Part shown: one piece after another, positions 17,614-26,155 of the stretch
How positions within the stretch are numbered: position 1 is the first letter of the stretch
How the letters are laid out: each line of letters begins with the position of its first letter
DNA from: Burkholderiaceae bacterium
Lineage (GTDB): Bacteria > Pseudomonadota > Gammaproteobacteria > Burkholderiales > Burkholderiaceae_C
Length of the DNA: 64,000 bases
NCBI GenBank assembly: GCA_017992055.1
Contig: JAGOPK010000008.1
Location: forward strand, 124,001-188,000
Direction: 5' to 3'
Made by a program: the position numbers and the translations under genes
Notes under the pieces: model-generated
What the model was told of the DNA's origin: nothing
Database searches by the model: none
Seen by the model: only the letters and a program-made list of their open reading frames with translations

Positions 17614-19896
17614 TCAATAGTTATTGGGATCGCCGGTGGCATCCATGATGATGAAGCGGAACTTGTCATGGGGAATCCGATGAAAGTCCTGTGGACGGAT
17701 GGCCCAGGTGTTCCAGTCGAGTTTCTCTGCCCCCGCGATCTTCTCGACCGCCGCGTATCCCAGGAAGTCAAAGCTCAAATCCGAGAACATCCCACTGCTC
17801 ATAGCACCCCGGACTGCGGCATCCAGTTCACGACAGGCGTGCGCATTCCGGCGCGGATCCTGTGCACAAGGCACGGTAAAATGTGTTGGCACATAGTATG
17901 ACGTTCTGGCGCCTGTCGCTCTGATCCGGTGCGCGCAGGATTGGAGTTCCGGCGAGCTCGTTCGTGACTCACCGGGAAACTCAACGAACAACGCACCTAC
18001 TCGATGGTGATTCGCCTCGAGATAAGTCGCCAGTCGCCCGCAGGCTTTCGCGTCATCGATGTTCTTGGCATCGATCCACAGGCTGGTCTTGCGCGCCTGC
18101 GCGATCTGAAAGATGTTTTCGATCCGAAAGCCGGTGGCGACGCTGGGCGGGTGGTGAACTTGGAGATCATCCCCGTCAATCATCAGATCGAACTCGAGGC
18201 AGTTCGCAATAGCCGCGCCACGCAGTGCTTTGGCAAATGAGTTTGAACGGTGATAACAAATGGCACGCTCTTGTCCATAAACCTCGTTAATGACCGAGAT
18301 GTAGGTGGGATGCGGGGTTCCGCCAGAAAATATCTCGTTGGAAAATCCAGAAATCGGATCATAGGACAGACTGATTCTCGAAGGTCCCGAAACGGTTTCA
18401 CGTTCGAGCATGTAGAAGCGAGGATGCGACTTGCTCTGAGAGAGCGACGGCACGTCCAGGGTATTTAGCGACCGAACGCCCAGGATCTGAAGAATCGAAG
18501 GCGATAGTTGGTCGAGCAGTCGCATGCGCGATTCTCTGGCTGCAATCCGGTACGCATCGAAGACCTTCGGATACTTTTCCTGATACGCAGCGTTGAAATA
18601 GATCACCAGCGGCACCTGGGTCATTTCATCGATGAACATCGACGATTCATGCCCACGCCTGGTATAAGGGGATTCACCGTGATCGGAGAAATACACCAGC
18701 ACCGCGGGTTTGCTGCGCAACCGGATTTCATCGATGGCAGTCGAGACGTTTCTGTCGATGTACGAGATGGCGTTGTCGTAGTCGGCAACCTCTCTGAACA
18801 AGTCGGATCTCAGATAGTCAGGAAAGGAAGATCCGAACCAACCGCTGAAGTCCATTGACGGTCGCTCCACCCTGGCGAACAGCGCTGGATCGACGTGCTT
18901 CCCGTAGTCTCCATGGCCTGCATAAGAGTGAAAGAACACAACGCCGGAGTCCTGCAGCGCCTTCTGAAGGAGTTGGTGATCTTTCAGCTTGGGCGCTGTG
19001 TAGTTCCCCTTGTATCGATCCTGTGCATCAGAAGAATACTGAACGCCAGAGAAGATGAATTTCGAGAATGCCGCGAACGAACCATTGAGCGGCTGAACCG
19101 AGTGCAATCTTGATGTCAGTCCGGCTTGCTGGAGCACTGCTCCCAGCCCCCAATGGCGGATCCTGCCATCTGGCCCCGGTGAAGTCAGAGACAGGGCCCT
19201 CAAAAGGCTGGGCGATGTATGGGTGTGCGTCGACCTGACGCCGCTGAATCGAACAAAGCCGGCATCGCTCTTGAACTTCTGATCCAGCTTGGGAGTGGTT
19301 GCCAACGGGTAGCCGTACAGGCTCATGTGCAGGGAGGAGGTGCTCTCTCCGATGTAGACAAGAAGGTCCACATCATCCGACGCTGAAAAACCTACAGGCC
19401 TGGAACTGAACTGGGTCTTCAGATCCTCGACGACCGCTCGTCCGGCCTTGAAGCCTTGGTGCGCCAGAACAACGCTGTGACCGAGGCCCAGCACCAGCCC
19501 GCCAATCAGGATCGTGTTCACGACCGGACGCCAGCGAACTGCTGCGAACAGCAGCCCCGACAGGAGTAGTGTCTCCACCAGCAGGACAAGCGACCCTCTG
19601 TTGAGTGGCATCAGCATCTGGGACACCGTTGCCACGAATGTCTTCGCCCAGAACAGCAATTCCTGTGGATCGACGGCATCCAGTTCCAGGAAGGAGTCTC
19701 CACCCAGGCCGGACACCCAGGACTTGATCCCCGCCATGTACCCCAGACAAACCAAACCCAACAGCGCAAATGCTGCGCTCCGGAAGAATCTCCTAGACCA
19801 AGCCGAACTCCATGCGAAGCAAAGACATATGGCCGAGACCAAGATGACGTCGAAGTTGTCTACGGTCTTGTCGATGATCTTCCAGGCGAATTCCAT
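17614..19896 (-). CDS. EptA-like (alkaline-phosphatase fold) phospho-transferase fused to a PLC/GDPD-like domain
   Basis: 760 residues in three parts. Residues 1-150 contain about four transmembrane helices. Residues 175-480 are a periplasmic phosphoethanolamine/phosphoglycerol-transferase-type domain: nucleophile region YIGESTSSLHMSLYGY (Ser185/Thr186), FFHSYAGHGDY (residues 331-341), YFSDHGES (Asp415, His416) and RRGHESS (His426). Residues 540-760 resemble a glycerophosphodiesterase/PLC-like barrel: CYHRSNS (His549, Asn552), CLEFDLM (Glu568, Asp570), VHHPP (His582) and LWIDAKN (Asp609, Lys611). The motif order is also that of FAM151/menorin proteins. The first two parts follow known EptA architecture; the third assignment is inference. 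Likely modifies the locus's glycan or lipid with a phosphate diester. ATG at 19896, with GAAGAA upstream. Confidence 0.75.
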   Translation of the reverse strand: MEFAWKIIDKTVDNFDVILVSAICLCFAWSSAWSRRFFRSAAFALLGLVCLGYMAGIKSWVSGLGGDSFLELDAVDPQELLFWAKTFVATVSQMLMPLNRGSLVLLVETLLLSGLLFAAVRWRPVVNTILIGGLVLGLGHSVVLAHQGFKAGRAVVEDLKTQFSSRPVGFSASDDVDLLVYIGESTSSLHMSLYGYPLATTPKLDQKFKSDAGFVRFSGVRSTHTHTSPSLLRALSLTSPGPDGRIRHWGLGAVLQQAGLTSRLHSVQPLNGSFAAFSKFIFSGVQYSSDAQDRYKGNYTAPKLKDHQLLQKALQDSGVVFFHSYAGHGDYGKHVDPALFARVERPSMDFSGWFGSSFPDYLRSDLFREVADYDNAISYIDRNVSTAIDEIRLRSKPAVLVYFSDHGESPYTRRGHESSMFIDEMTQVPLVIYFNAAYQEKYPKVFDAYRIAARESRMRLLDQLSPSILQILGVRSLNTLDVPSLSQSKSHPRFYMLERETVSGPSRISLSYDPISGFSNEIFSGGTPHPTYISVINEVYGQERAICYHRSNSFAKALRGAAIANCLEFDLMIDGDDLQVHHPPSVATGFRIENIFQIAQARKTSLWIDAKNIDDAKACGRLATYLEANHHRVGALFVEFPGESRTSSPELQSCAHRIRATGARTSYYVPTHFTVPCAQDPRRNAHACRELDAAVRGAMSSGMFSDLSFDFLGYAAVEKIAGAEKLDWNTWAIRPQDFHRIPHDKFRFIIMDATGDPNNY

Positions 19897-20066
19897 GATT
19901 CTTCTTCAGTGGGGCCTGATCAATGCATGGATTCCGACAGCCTAAGGGCGCATGCATGAGCAAGCGCCCCTCAGGCTGGTCACGTTGGCGCGGGAAGTAT
20001 GCAAGCCGATGGATGCGTGGGGGTCCGGCCGCCGCATCAGCGGCAGACTCTGCCATGCTCTCCTTT

Positions 20067-20978
20067 TCAGGCTGTTGTTGAGGCGAGCAGCCGCTTCACC
20101 CCGTCGATGAGTCCAACCTTTAGGAACCAGTGCGCGCGGTTGATGCCTTCAGCGACCCCGCGCCGCGGATCCGGCCGGTAGAGGTGGGTCAGACAACCCG
20201 CCGCCCGGCGGGCGTACCAGAGGTACTGCCCTGGATGATCGCAGGCTCCACCCTTGCCGCCATAGCGCAAGGCCCGCCGCACCTGCAACCGATCCCGATA
20301 GACCTCCCGAAAAGCCAGATTGAGCACGGTCTGGTCCGCGCGGAAACAGGCGCAGTCCCGGATGACGTTGGACGTGTACTTTCCGCTGGGCTCCGAGGCA
20401 GATCGCCCCAGGTTGTCCCCCTCGACGACACCCTGCAGAGCCCTTTCGATCGCCAATCGGCTTGCGCTCTGGCGATCAAATCCGATGATCCCCGCACCGA
20501 AGGTCCGCCAGGCGTGCGCCTGGGCTGAGCGCAGACCGTAGCGGTCATGGTAGTCAGCAGGGGCAACCTGCCCCAAGTGCTGGCCATTGGACACGACAAA
20601 GTAGCCGTGCTTCTGGATGGCCAGGAACCACGGGGCCAGGCTGCGCAAGATCACAAAGTTGGCCAGATCAAGGTACAGCACATAACGGCCCGGCACGTCG
20701 GTCAACACATGCAACTTCCAGGACCAGTTTTCGCGCCAGTGCGGCACAAACGGTGGGACGTCACGCAGTTCAACGCCTGTTCGTCGCCCCAACTCGACGC
20801 GATGCAACCAGCTCAGACCGATGTCGTAGACGACGATCCGCGGGCGGTCGGGGAAGTATTGATCAAGCGAGGCGATCGCGTTGAGAAGATAGGGGGCATG
20901 CTTGGCATCGCAGGCGGCCGCGATCACGCAATCGGCAGCGATGGCGGCATATCCAACAGCAAGGTCGCGACGGGTCAT
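20067..20978 (-). CDS. Putative glycosyltransferase, GT-A-like, unusual metal site
   Basis: 303 residues, no transmembrane segments. The layout is that of a GT8-like enzyme: an N-terminal IAAACDAKHAPYLLNAIASL, then YVLYLDLANFVILRSL where most families have DxD, and a downstream FGAGIIGFDRQSASRL plus ADQTVLNLAF. The DLAN in place of DxD is odd. It is the last gene of a minus-strand operon and overlaps the flippase stop by four bases. I do not recognise a named family with certainty; the context supports a role in assembling the same repeat unit. Confidence 0.62.
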   Translation of the reverse strand: MTRRDLAVGYAAIAADCVIAAACDAKHAPYLLNAIASLDQYFPDRPRIVVYDIGLSWLHRVELGRRTGVELRDVPPFVPHWRENWSWKLHVLTDVPGRYVLYLDLANFVILRSLAPWFLAIQKHGYFVVSNGQHLGQVAPADYHDRYGLRSAQAHAWRTFGAGIIGFDRQSASRLAIERALQGVVEGDNLGRSASEPSGKYTSNVIRDCACFRADQTVLNLAFREVYRDRLQVRRALRYGGKGGACDHPGQYLWYARRAAGCLTHLYRPDPRRGVAEGINRAHWFLKVGLIDGVKRLLASTTA

Positions 20979-22312
20979 GGAGCGTGTGAGTGTTGGGTGG
21001 ATCCGTCATGTCCGCGCATCGTGCGTCGCAGCGCCAGCGGATAGCCGATCACTGTGAAGCACAGCGGGCCCAGGCACATGGCGACGAAAGCACCAGTGAT
21101 ACCAAACCTCGGCACCGATGACAGGGACACCAGAAGCATCAGCGCCGCGCCACCCAGATACAACCAGGTCGCGCGCCACAACCGACCGACGCCCACCACG
21201 AACGTGTAATGCAGGTGTTCCCAGGCGACGATCCAGAAGAATGCAGCCCATGCCCAGCGCATTCCGACTTCCAGGTCCACGGACTGGCGAGTCAACAGAG
21301 ACACGATCATCGAGCCCGCAACGGCTATCACGACTGAAGCCAGCGTGACGTACGGGACCACGCGTCGCAACATGGCACGGTGCGCCCGTGCCACCCAGTC
21401 TGGATTGCCGCGCGTCATGGCATCGCGCAATGCCGGCGTGAGCGGCTGGGTGAAGATGACCAGGAGGCTGCCGAAGATATTGATGACCAGCATCATCGTC
21501 GTGAGGTAGGCCGCCTCGTGCAGTCCGACCTCTCGGCCCACGTAGAAGGTCGGGAACTGCAGGAACAGGAAGGTGCCGACCTGCATCAGTCCGAAGGCTG
21601 CTCCCATCCTCATCAGATCGCGCAGGGTAGGGCCGCTACAGTGCGACCATCGCGGCCAGAGATGGCGGCCCCCGCGCATGAGCATCCCGAAGTTGACCAC
21701 CCTCACCAGCGTGAGAGGGCCGAACATTGCAAGCACCATCGCGGGCACACTGGGAGTCCAGCGCACCACCAAGAGCAGCATCAGCAAGGTGCCAATGTTG
21801 GCCACGATCTGCAACGCATTCGTCACGTACTGGCGTTGATATCCAGCCTGGGCTGCCTCGGCGAGGCTGAAAAGAATGTTCAGCGGGATCAGCAACAGCA
21901 TAAGCCCCGATGCAACACCGAGTTCGCGTACCAGCGGAATGCTGGACACGCCAAATATCCTCCCCAGGTCGAACAGGTATAACGCGCCCGCCAAGACTGC
22001 AACAACCGCGACCGCCAAGGCCAGAGCGAAGTAGAACGCTGTCGAGAACAACCTCGCTTCGGCTTCAACGTCCCGATCGGCGTGGGCGGGAACCAACTGC
22101 AATGTCAGGGCGCCAGCGACGACGGTTGATGCATTGCTCACCCACATCAGGATGGCTGCCAACATGGCATAGGCGCCGTACCGGTCCAGACCCAGTGCAA
22201 CCACAGCCAAAGGGATGGCCAGCAGCTGGGTTGCGACTGAAATCCCCTTTCCCGACAGACTCGTGAGCACCGCACGCCGCAGAAGGCGGTTGCGGTCCTG
22301 ATCGGCTTTCAT
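20975..22312 (-). CDS. Wzx-type oligosaccharide flippase (first of two)
   Basis: Polytopic membrane protein of 445 residues with about twelve hydrophobic segments. The N-terminus LLRRAVLTSLSGKGISVATQLLAIPLAV is typical of polysaccharide-transport MOP-superfamily flippases. Predicted to move the undecaprenyl-PP-linked repeat unit to the periplasm for the Wzy-like polymerase. Encoded between the deoxysugar cassette (7-base gap) and a glycosyltransferase (overlap). Confidence 0.85.
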   Translation of the reverse strand: MKADQDRNRLLRRAVLTSLSGKGISVATQLLAIPLAVVALGLDRYGAYAMLAAILMWVSNASTVVAGALTLQLVPAHADRDVEAEARLFSTAFYFALALAVAVVAVLAGALYLFDLGRIFGVSSIPLVRELGVASGLMLLLIPLNILFSLAEAAQAGYQRQYVTNALQIVANIGTLLMLLLVVRWTPSVPAMVLAMFGPLTLVRVVNFGMLMRGGRHLWPRWSHCSGPTLRDLMRMGAAFGLMQVGTFLFLQFPTFYVGREVGLHEAAYLTTMMLVINIFGSLLVIFTQPLTPALRDAMTRGNPDWVARAHRAMLRRVVPYVTLASVVIAVAGSMIVSLLTRQSVDLEVGMRWAWAAFFWIVAWEHLHYTFVVGVGRLWRATWLYLGGAALMLLVSLSSVPRFGITGAFVAMCLGPLCFTVIGYPLALRRTMRGHDGSTQHSHAP

Positions 22313-22319
22313 GCCTCGG

Positions 22320-23201
22320 TCAGCTCACTTCCACCGGGATCGCACTGGCCCATGTCGCAACGCGCTGCGTCAGCGCATCACCCAGCAAAGTCGTCAACCG
22401 GGCGCCATCGAACACTGTGCTACCCGACTCGATGCGCAGATCCGCTGCGGGCCACGGACCGGTCGTGATTGTGGCCACCAGGCGGTGAGCTACACAGCCG
22501 GCGGCTTCCAGCAAACTGAGGTCTTCACCGGGAACATTGAACACCCCGTTCTCCGCTCCAGGATGCACTGCGCCAGCGATCACCATTCGGCACAAGTCGT
22601 CCACATGCGTGAAGCTGCGGCGCACGGAGCCATCACCGAATAGGCGGATCTGCCCGGTCCGGCGTGCCTGCCCGATGAAGTTACCCATCGTCCCGAACGA
22701 GTACTCGGTGCCCTGACTGTTGCCAAACGGTACGCACACACGGTAGATCGTATACGGCACACCATGGGCCGACGCATAAGCCTGCAAGTAGCGCTCACAA
22801 GCGATCTTGTTGGCCGCGTAAACGGTTCTTGCTTCCTGTTCGGCATCCTCAGACAACGGATGATTGGCACCACGGTAGACCAGTCGCGACGACGGAAAGA
22901 TGACCCGTGGCCTGAAGGGGGATTGGCGAATGGCCTCCAGCACGTTCAGCAGAACGACCTCGTTCGCTCGGACATAGTCAAGCGCCGATCCGAAAGAGGC
23001 ATGGGTACCGGTCATCCCCGCAAAGACGTAGACCGATTGCACATCCCATGACACCTCTCGCAGTGAGTTCGCGTCGCTCAGGTCGAGCCGGCCGCCGTCT
23101 GCTGTCGTCGGCACCACCACATCATGTCCGGACGCACGTAGTGCGGCCACCAAATGGCGCCCAAGATAACCTCGAGCTCCAAAGAAGACTGTTCGTTTCA
23201 T
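22320..23201 (-). CDS. NAD(P)-dependent extended SDR, probable 4-ketoreductase of the deoxysugar cassette
   Basis: 293 residues starting MKRTVFFGARGYLGRHLV (GxxGxxG). IFPSSRLVYRG carries the Ser and YAANKIACERYL the Tyr/Lys pair. SDR fold with C-terminal sugar-binding part RRSFTHVDDLCRMV. Co-directional with the 3-ketoreductase-like and 2,3-dehydratase genes, so the likely role is C4 reduction (or epimerisation) of a 2,6-dideoxy-4-ketohexose. The reaction cannot be decided from sequence. I chose the ATG at 23201: the 61-residue upstream extension overlaps the preceding gene and lacks family similarity. Confidence 0.8.
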   Translation of the reverse strand: MKRTVFFGARGYLGRHLVAALRASGHDVVVPTTADGGRLDLSDANSLREVSWDVQSVYVFAGMTGTHASFGSALDYVRANEVVLLNVLEAIRQSPFRPRVIFPSSRLVYRGANHPLSEDAEQEARTVYAANKIACERYLQAYASAHGVPYTIYRVCVPFGNSQGTEYSFGTMGNFIGQARRTGQIRLFGDGSVRRSFTHVDDLCRMVIAGAVHPGAENGVFNVPGEDLSLLEAAGCVAHRLVATITTGPWPAADLRIESGSTVFDGARLTTLLGDALTQRVATWASAIPVEVS

Positions 23202-23217
23202 TGCCGCGGCCACCGCT

Positions 23218-24192
23218 TCAATCACCAAAGGCCAACTCGCGGATGCGATCCAAGGATCGACTCTGCGCCTCGATGTCTCGGTAGTGGACGATACGCCGAT
23301 CCGGGTTGGAAATCGCTGCAGAAAACTCGCGTAAAGCACCGACAAAGTGATTGTCCGCATCAACGACGTGATGCACCACGCCATCGGCCGTTTCCAGGAT
23401 CAGGCGCGGCGAGAAAGTCGGTGCCGGCGTATAAGCCCGTTCTGCGGTCAATTTACCGAGAGAACCCCACAATTCGTAACGGCACTGATAAAAATTCTCG
23501 AATCCGAACGCAATCGACGCGCCCAGACCGGCACCGTCGCTGAGATAGGCACTGCCCCAAGTGGTTGTCCCGCCGGGACGGCGCGACACGCTGGCTGCCT
23601 GCACCTCGAAACCATGCCCGAGCAGCAAGCGGGCGGCCCGCAAGGGATAGCCGGCGGCGTCCATCAATACCCCGCCACCGACCGCCTCATCCCATCGAAA
23701 GTCATCAGCTGGCAACGGCGGAAAGCCAAAGCTACCGTGAAAATGGCGCAGGTCACCGATTCGCCCTTCGTCCAGCCAAACCTTCACCTGGGCCTGCTGT
23801 CGGTGGTACAGGAACATATAGCCCTCCATGACCGCCACGTCATGCTGGCGCGCAGCCTGCAGCAGAACCTGGGTGTCACCCAGGGTCGGGGCAAAAGATT
23901 TCTCGACGTACACGTGCTTGCCAGCCGCCACGGCCGCTCCGACCCAATACGGATGAAGACCTGTTGGCAAAGGCACATACAAGGCCTCAATGTCGTCTCG
24001 TGCGAGCAGACCTTCATATCCGACGACTGCTTCGCATCCGAATTCCTGGGCGAAATCGCCAGCCTTGCCGCTGTCACGACTGGCCACGGCGACCAAGTCA
24101 AAGAGTTCTGGCAAAGCATGGATCGCCGGTGCCATCGAGCGGCGAGCAATCTTTGCGCAACCGAGAATACCAATGCGTACAGGTCGACTCAT
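23218..24192 (-). CDS. Gfo/Idh/MocA oxidoreductase, probable NDP-hexose 3-ketoreductase
   Basis: 324 residues: VRIGILGCAKIARRSMAPAI (NADP-binding), then the catalytic-lysine region YVEKSFAPT, where the common EKP is EKS, MEGYMFLYH and GGGVLMDAAGYPL. In deoxysugar pathways (KijD10, GraORF26 type) such enzymes reduce the 3-keto group made by the 2,3-dehydratase. Here the dehydratase gene lies immediately upstream with a 7-base gap, which is the main support for this role. On sequence alone it could be any Gfo/Idh/MocA dehydrogenase. Confidence 0.78.
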   Translation of the reverse strand: MSRPVRIGILGCAKIARRSMAPAIHALPELFDLVAVASRDSGKAGDFAQEFGCEAVVGYEGLLARDDIEALYVPLPTGLHPYWVGAAVAAGKHVYVEKSFAPTLGDTQVLLQAARQHDVAVMEGYMFLYHRQQAQVKVWLDEGRIGDLRHFHGSFGFPPLPADDFRWDEAVGGGVLMDAAGYPLRAARLLLGHGFEVQAASVSRRPGGTTTWGSAYLSDGAGLGASIAFGFENFYQCRYELWGSLGKLTAERAYTPAPTFSPRLILETADGVVHHVVDADNHFVGALREFSAAISNPDRRIVHYRDIEAQSRSLDRIRELAFGD

Positions 24193-24199
24193 GTGACGC

Positions 24200-25624
24200 T
24201 CAATCGAAGGAGATGGCAGAAATCAGACTGCGTGCAGCGATATTGAGATAATTATTGAACTCAATCAATCGCAACATCTGATTCAACGTCATCCAACAAT
24301 AGTTCTCGCTCACATCATCCACCGGAAACTCATCGCCGACCTCGACGATCATGTTCCGATTCTGCTCGCGGAAGAATCTCCCCCCCTCCTCGCTTTGCAT
24401 CGAGGACAGGAGGATCCTCTCCTGGGGCGCCGACAGCACTTCGTTTATGTAAGGCACCGAGTACTCGTTCTGGCCTGTCCGGTAGTTACCGGTCAGGCAT
24501 TGCACCGTGGGGGCCAGTTCGATGATGTCGAAGTTCCCAGCCTCAAGTTTGGCCTGGACCAGAAAGTGATATATCCCATCGATGGGTCGAACAATGAAGG
24601 CCATCAAGCCCTCTTGCGCCGGCCGGATCATGGGCTGGTCCCAACTGACCACTTCCCGGTTTTCGATCTCGACCCGCACACCGATCACCGAAAAGTACTT
24701 CCCGTCTTCTCGGCGAATCTCACCTTGAATTTCGTGCCACTGCGCAATCGAATTCAACGGAACACGGTCGACTGAGAGTTCATAGCGGGACTTCAGTTGC
24801 GTGATCCAAGAGATGATGGTGCGAAAGTCGTGAAAGGACCGCTCCTCCACCAAGGCCGAACTCAGCATCAACCGCCGTTGCCGGCCGGAAGGTGCCAAGG
24901 CAAAGACCCCCTCCATCGTCTGGGCGGAATATGCGCCGTAGCCAATCCCGGACAGGACCGTACGGGTGTCCATATTGACCACGTTATCCTCCCGCAGCAG
25001 CCGCTTGATCTGACCAATGGTGAGCCAGATGAAGTCGGGATGCTCTTCGATGTGCTCGTCGACAGGGATCTCGATGATGATGTTGCGATTGCGCTTGCGG
25101 AGGAATCGCGCACCCTGCTCCGATTGCAACTGGTCCAGCAGCAGTTTCACCGACTTCTCGCCGTTGAAGTACTCGAGAAGTCGTGGGCGCTTGCCTTGGT
25201 GAACCTGGGTGTAGTTGCTCTTGGTCGCCTGGAGGGTCGGGGAAATCTGGACCACATTGATGTTTCCCGGCTCGATCTTGGCCTGCACCAGCACGTGCAG
25301 GATGCCGTCGAACTTCTTCGCCATGAAGCCCAGGTAGCCGATTTCTGCTTGGTTGATGATCGGTTGATCCCAACTGCGGACATGGCCCCAGTCGGTGCTG
25401 ACACGGATACCTTCGATGGCAAAAAACTTGCCACTGGCATGCACAACATTCGCGGACGATGCATCACGACCCCAGTTGCGCAGGGCATCGAGGGGCAACT
25501 GGGTCACCGTGGTCGCCACGGCGGCACGGCGTGCGCGCAGCCAAGGCATCACCTGCGCATTCGGAAACACTGTCGAGTCAAAGACGCTCGCGGACCGAAC
25601 GAAGTCAAGTTCGATGGGGGACAT
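24200..25624 (-). CDS. NDP-hexose 2,3-dehydratase (TylX3/SpnO/GraORF27 family)
   Basis: Removes water across C2-C3 of dTDP-4-keto-6-deoxyglucose to start 2,6-dideoxyhexose synthesis. The 474-residue protein (from Met at 25624) is a tandem duplication. Repeat 1 has FFAIEGIRV, VRSWDQPIINQ, VLVQAKIEPGNINVVQISPT and RNIIIEI. Repeat 2 has YFSVIGVRV, VVSWDQPMIRP, FLVQAKLEAGNFDIIELAPTVQ and RNMIVEV. The SWDQP and QAK-EPGN blocks are diagnostic. An ATG 57 bases further upstream (25681) is also in frame; a GGAA-like site favours 25624. First gene of the cassette dehydratase, 3-ketoreductase, SDR, flippase, glycosyltransferase. Confidence 0.92.
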   Translation of the reverse strand: MSPIELDFVRSASVFDSTVFPNAQVMPWLRARRAAVATTVTQLPLDALRNWGRDASSANVVHASGKFFAIEGIRVSTDWGHVRSWDQPIINQAEIGYLGFMAKKFDGILHVLVQAKIEPGNINVVQISPTLQATKSNYTQVHQGKRPRLLEYFNGEKSVKLLLDQLQSEQGARFLRKRNRNIIIEIPVDEHIEEHPDFIWLTIGQIKRLLREDNVVNMDTRTVLSGIGYGAYSAQTMEGVFALAPSGRQRRLMLSSALVEERSFHDFRTIISWITQLKSRYELSVDRVPLNSIAQWHEIQGEIRREDGKYFSVIGVRVEIENREVVSWDQPMIRPAQEGLMAFIVRPIDGIYHFLVQAKLEAGNFDIIELAPTVQCLTGNYRTGQNEYSVPYINEVLSAPQERILLSSMQSEEGGRFFREQNRNMIVEVGDEFPVDDVSENYCWMTLNQMLRLIEFNNYLNIAARSLISAISFD

Positions 25625-26155
25625 GAGATTCCATTCAGAAGTCGTCAGGAGCACGAAACGGAGCAGGTCCAACGGCTGCACCGAGTCCGCTCAGCCACCG
25701 ATTGTGTCCCCAGAGCGTGCCGCGAGCTCTTGCGGACGGTTTGCATATCAGCGAACGGTCGTCCGTTGTCAGACTTGGATCGCATCGACGCGACAGACCC
25801 GGACAACACCTGATGGTTCGTCGGTTTGACTCACAAGAGCCGCACACGGCATCTAGCCACAGGGCACACGGGAAGCCGCGAAGCCATCCATCGGCATGAG
25901 CAGCGCCCAGTCCCAGACCGCAAGGAGAACTCGCAGGTGCGACGTCCCGGTTCCATCAGCGCAGGCACCGGTGGGCTGCGCAAATGACTCCCAGGGCTGC
26001 ACTGCGAAGCAGTCCGGTCGCGCAGCAGGGCTGCTCGCAGGATCTTCGGCCTGCAGACGATCAGGATGGCACCTGATTCAGTGTCAAGCGGCCCGGATCT
26101 CCGAAGCCGTCAAGCCAGTCAATGCGACCCTGACTCAATATGATGACAGCAATGC
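25625..26155. other. 531-base intergenic region with no recognised gene
   Basis: Separates the 2,3-dehydratase gene from the WbaP-type gene, both on the minus strand. The open frame at 25896-26162 (plus) has no recognisable features and overlaps the WbaP stop. A few short hairpins are visible, for example ACTGC-GAA-GCAGT around 26000. It probably holds the promoter of the deoxysugar operon, but I cannot point to a convincing -35/-10 pair. Confidence 0.5.
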
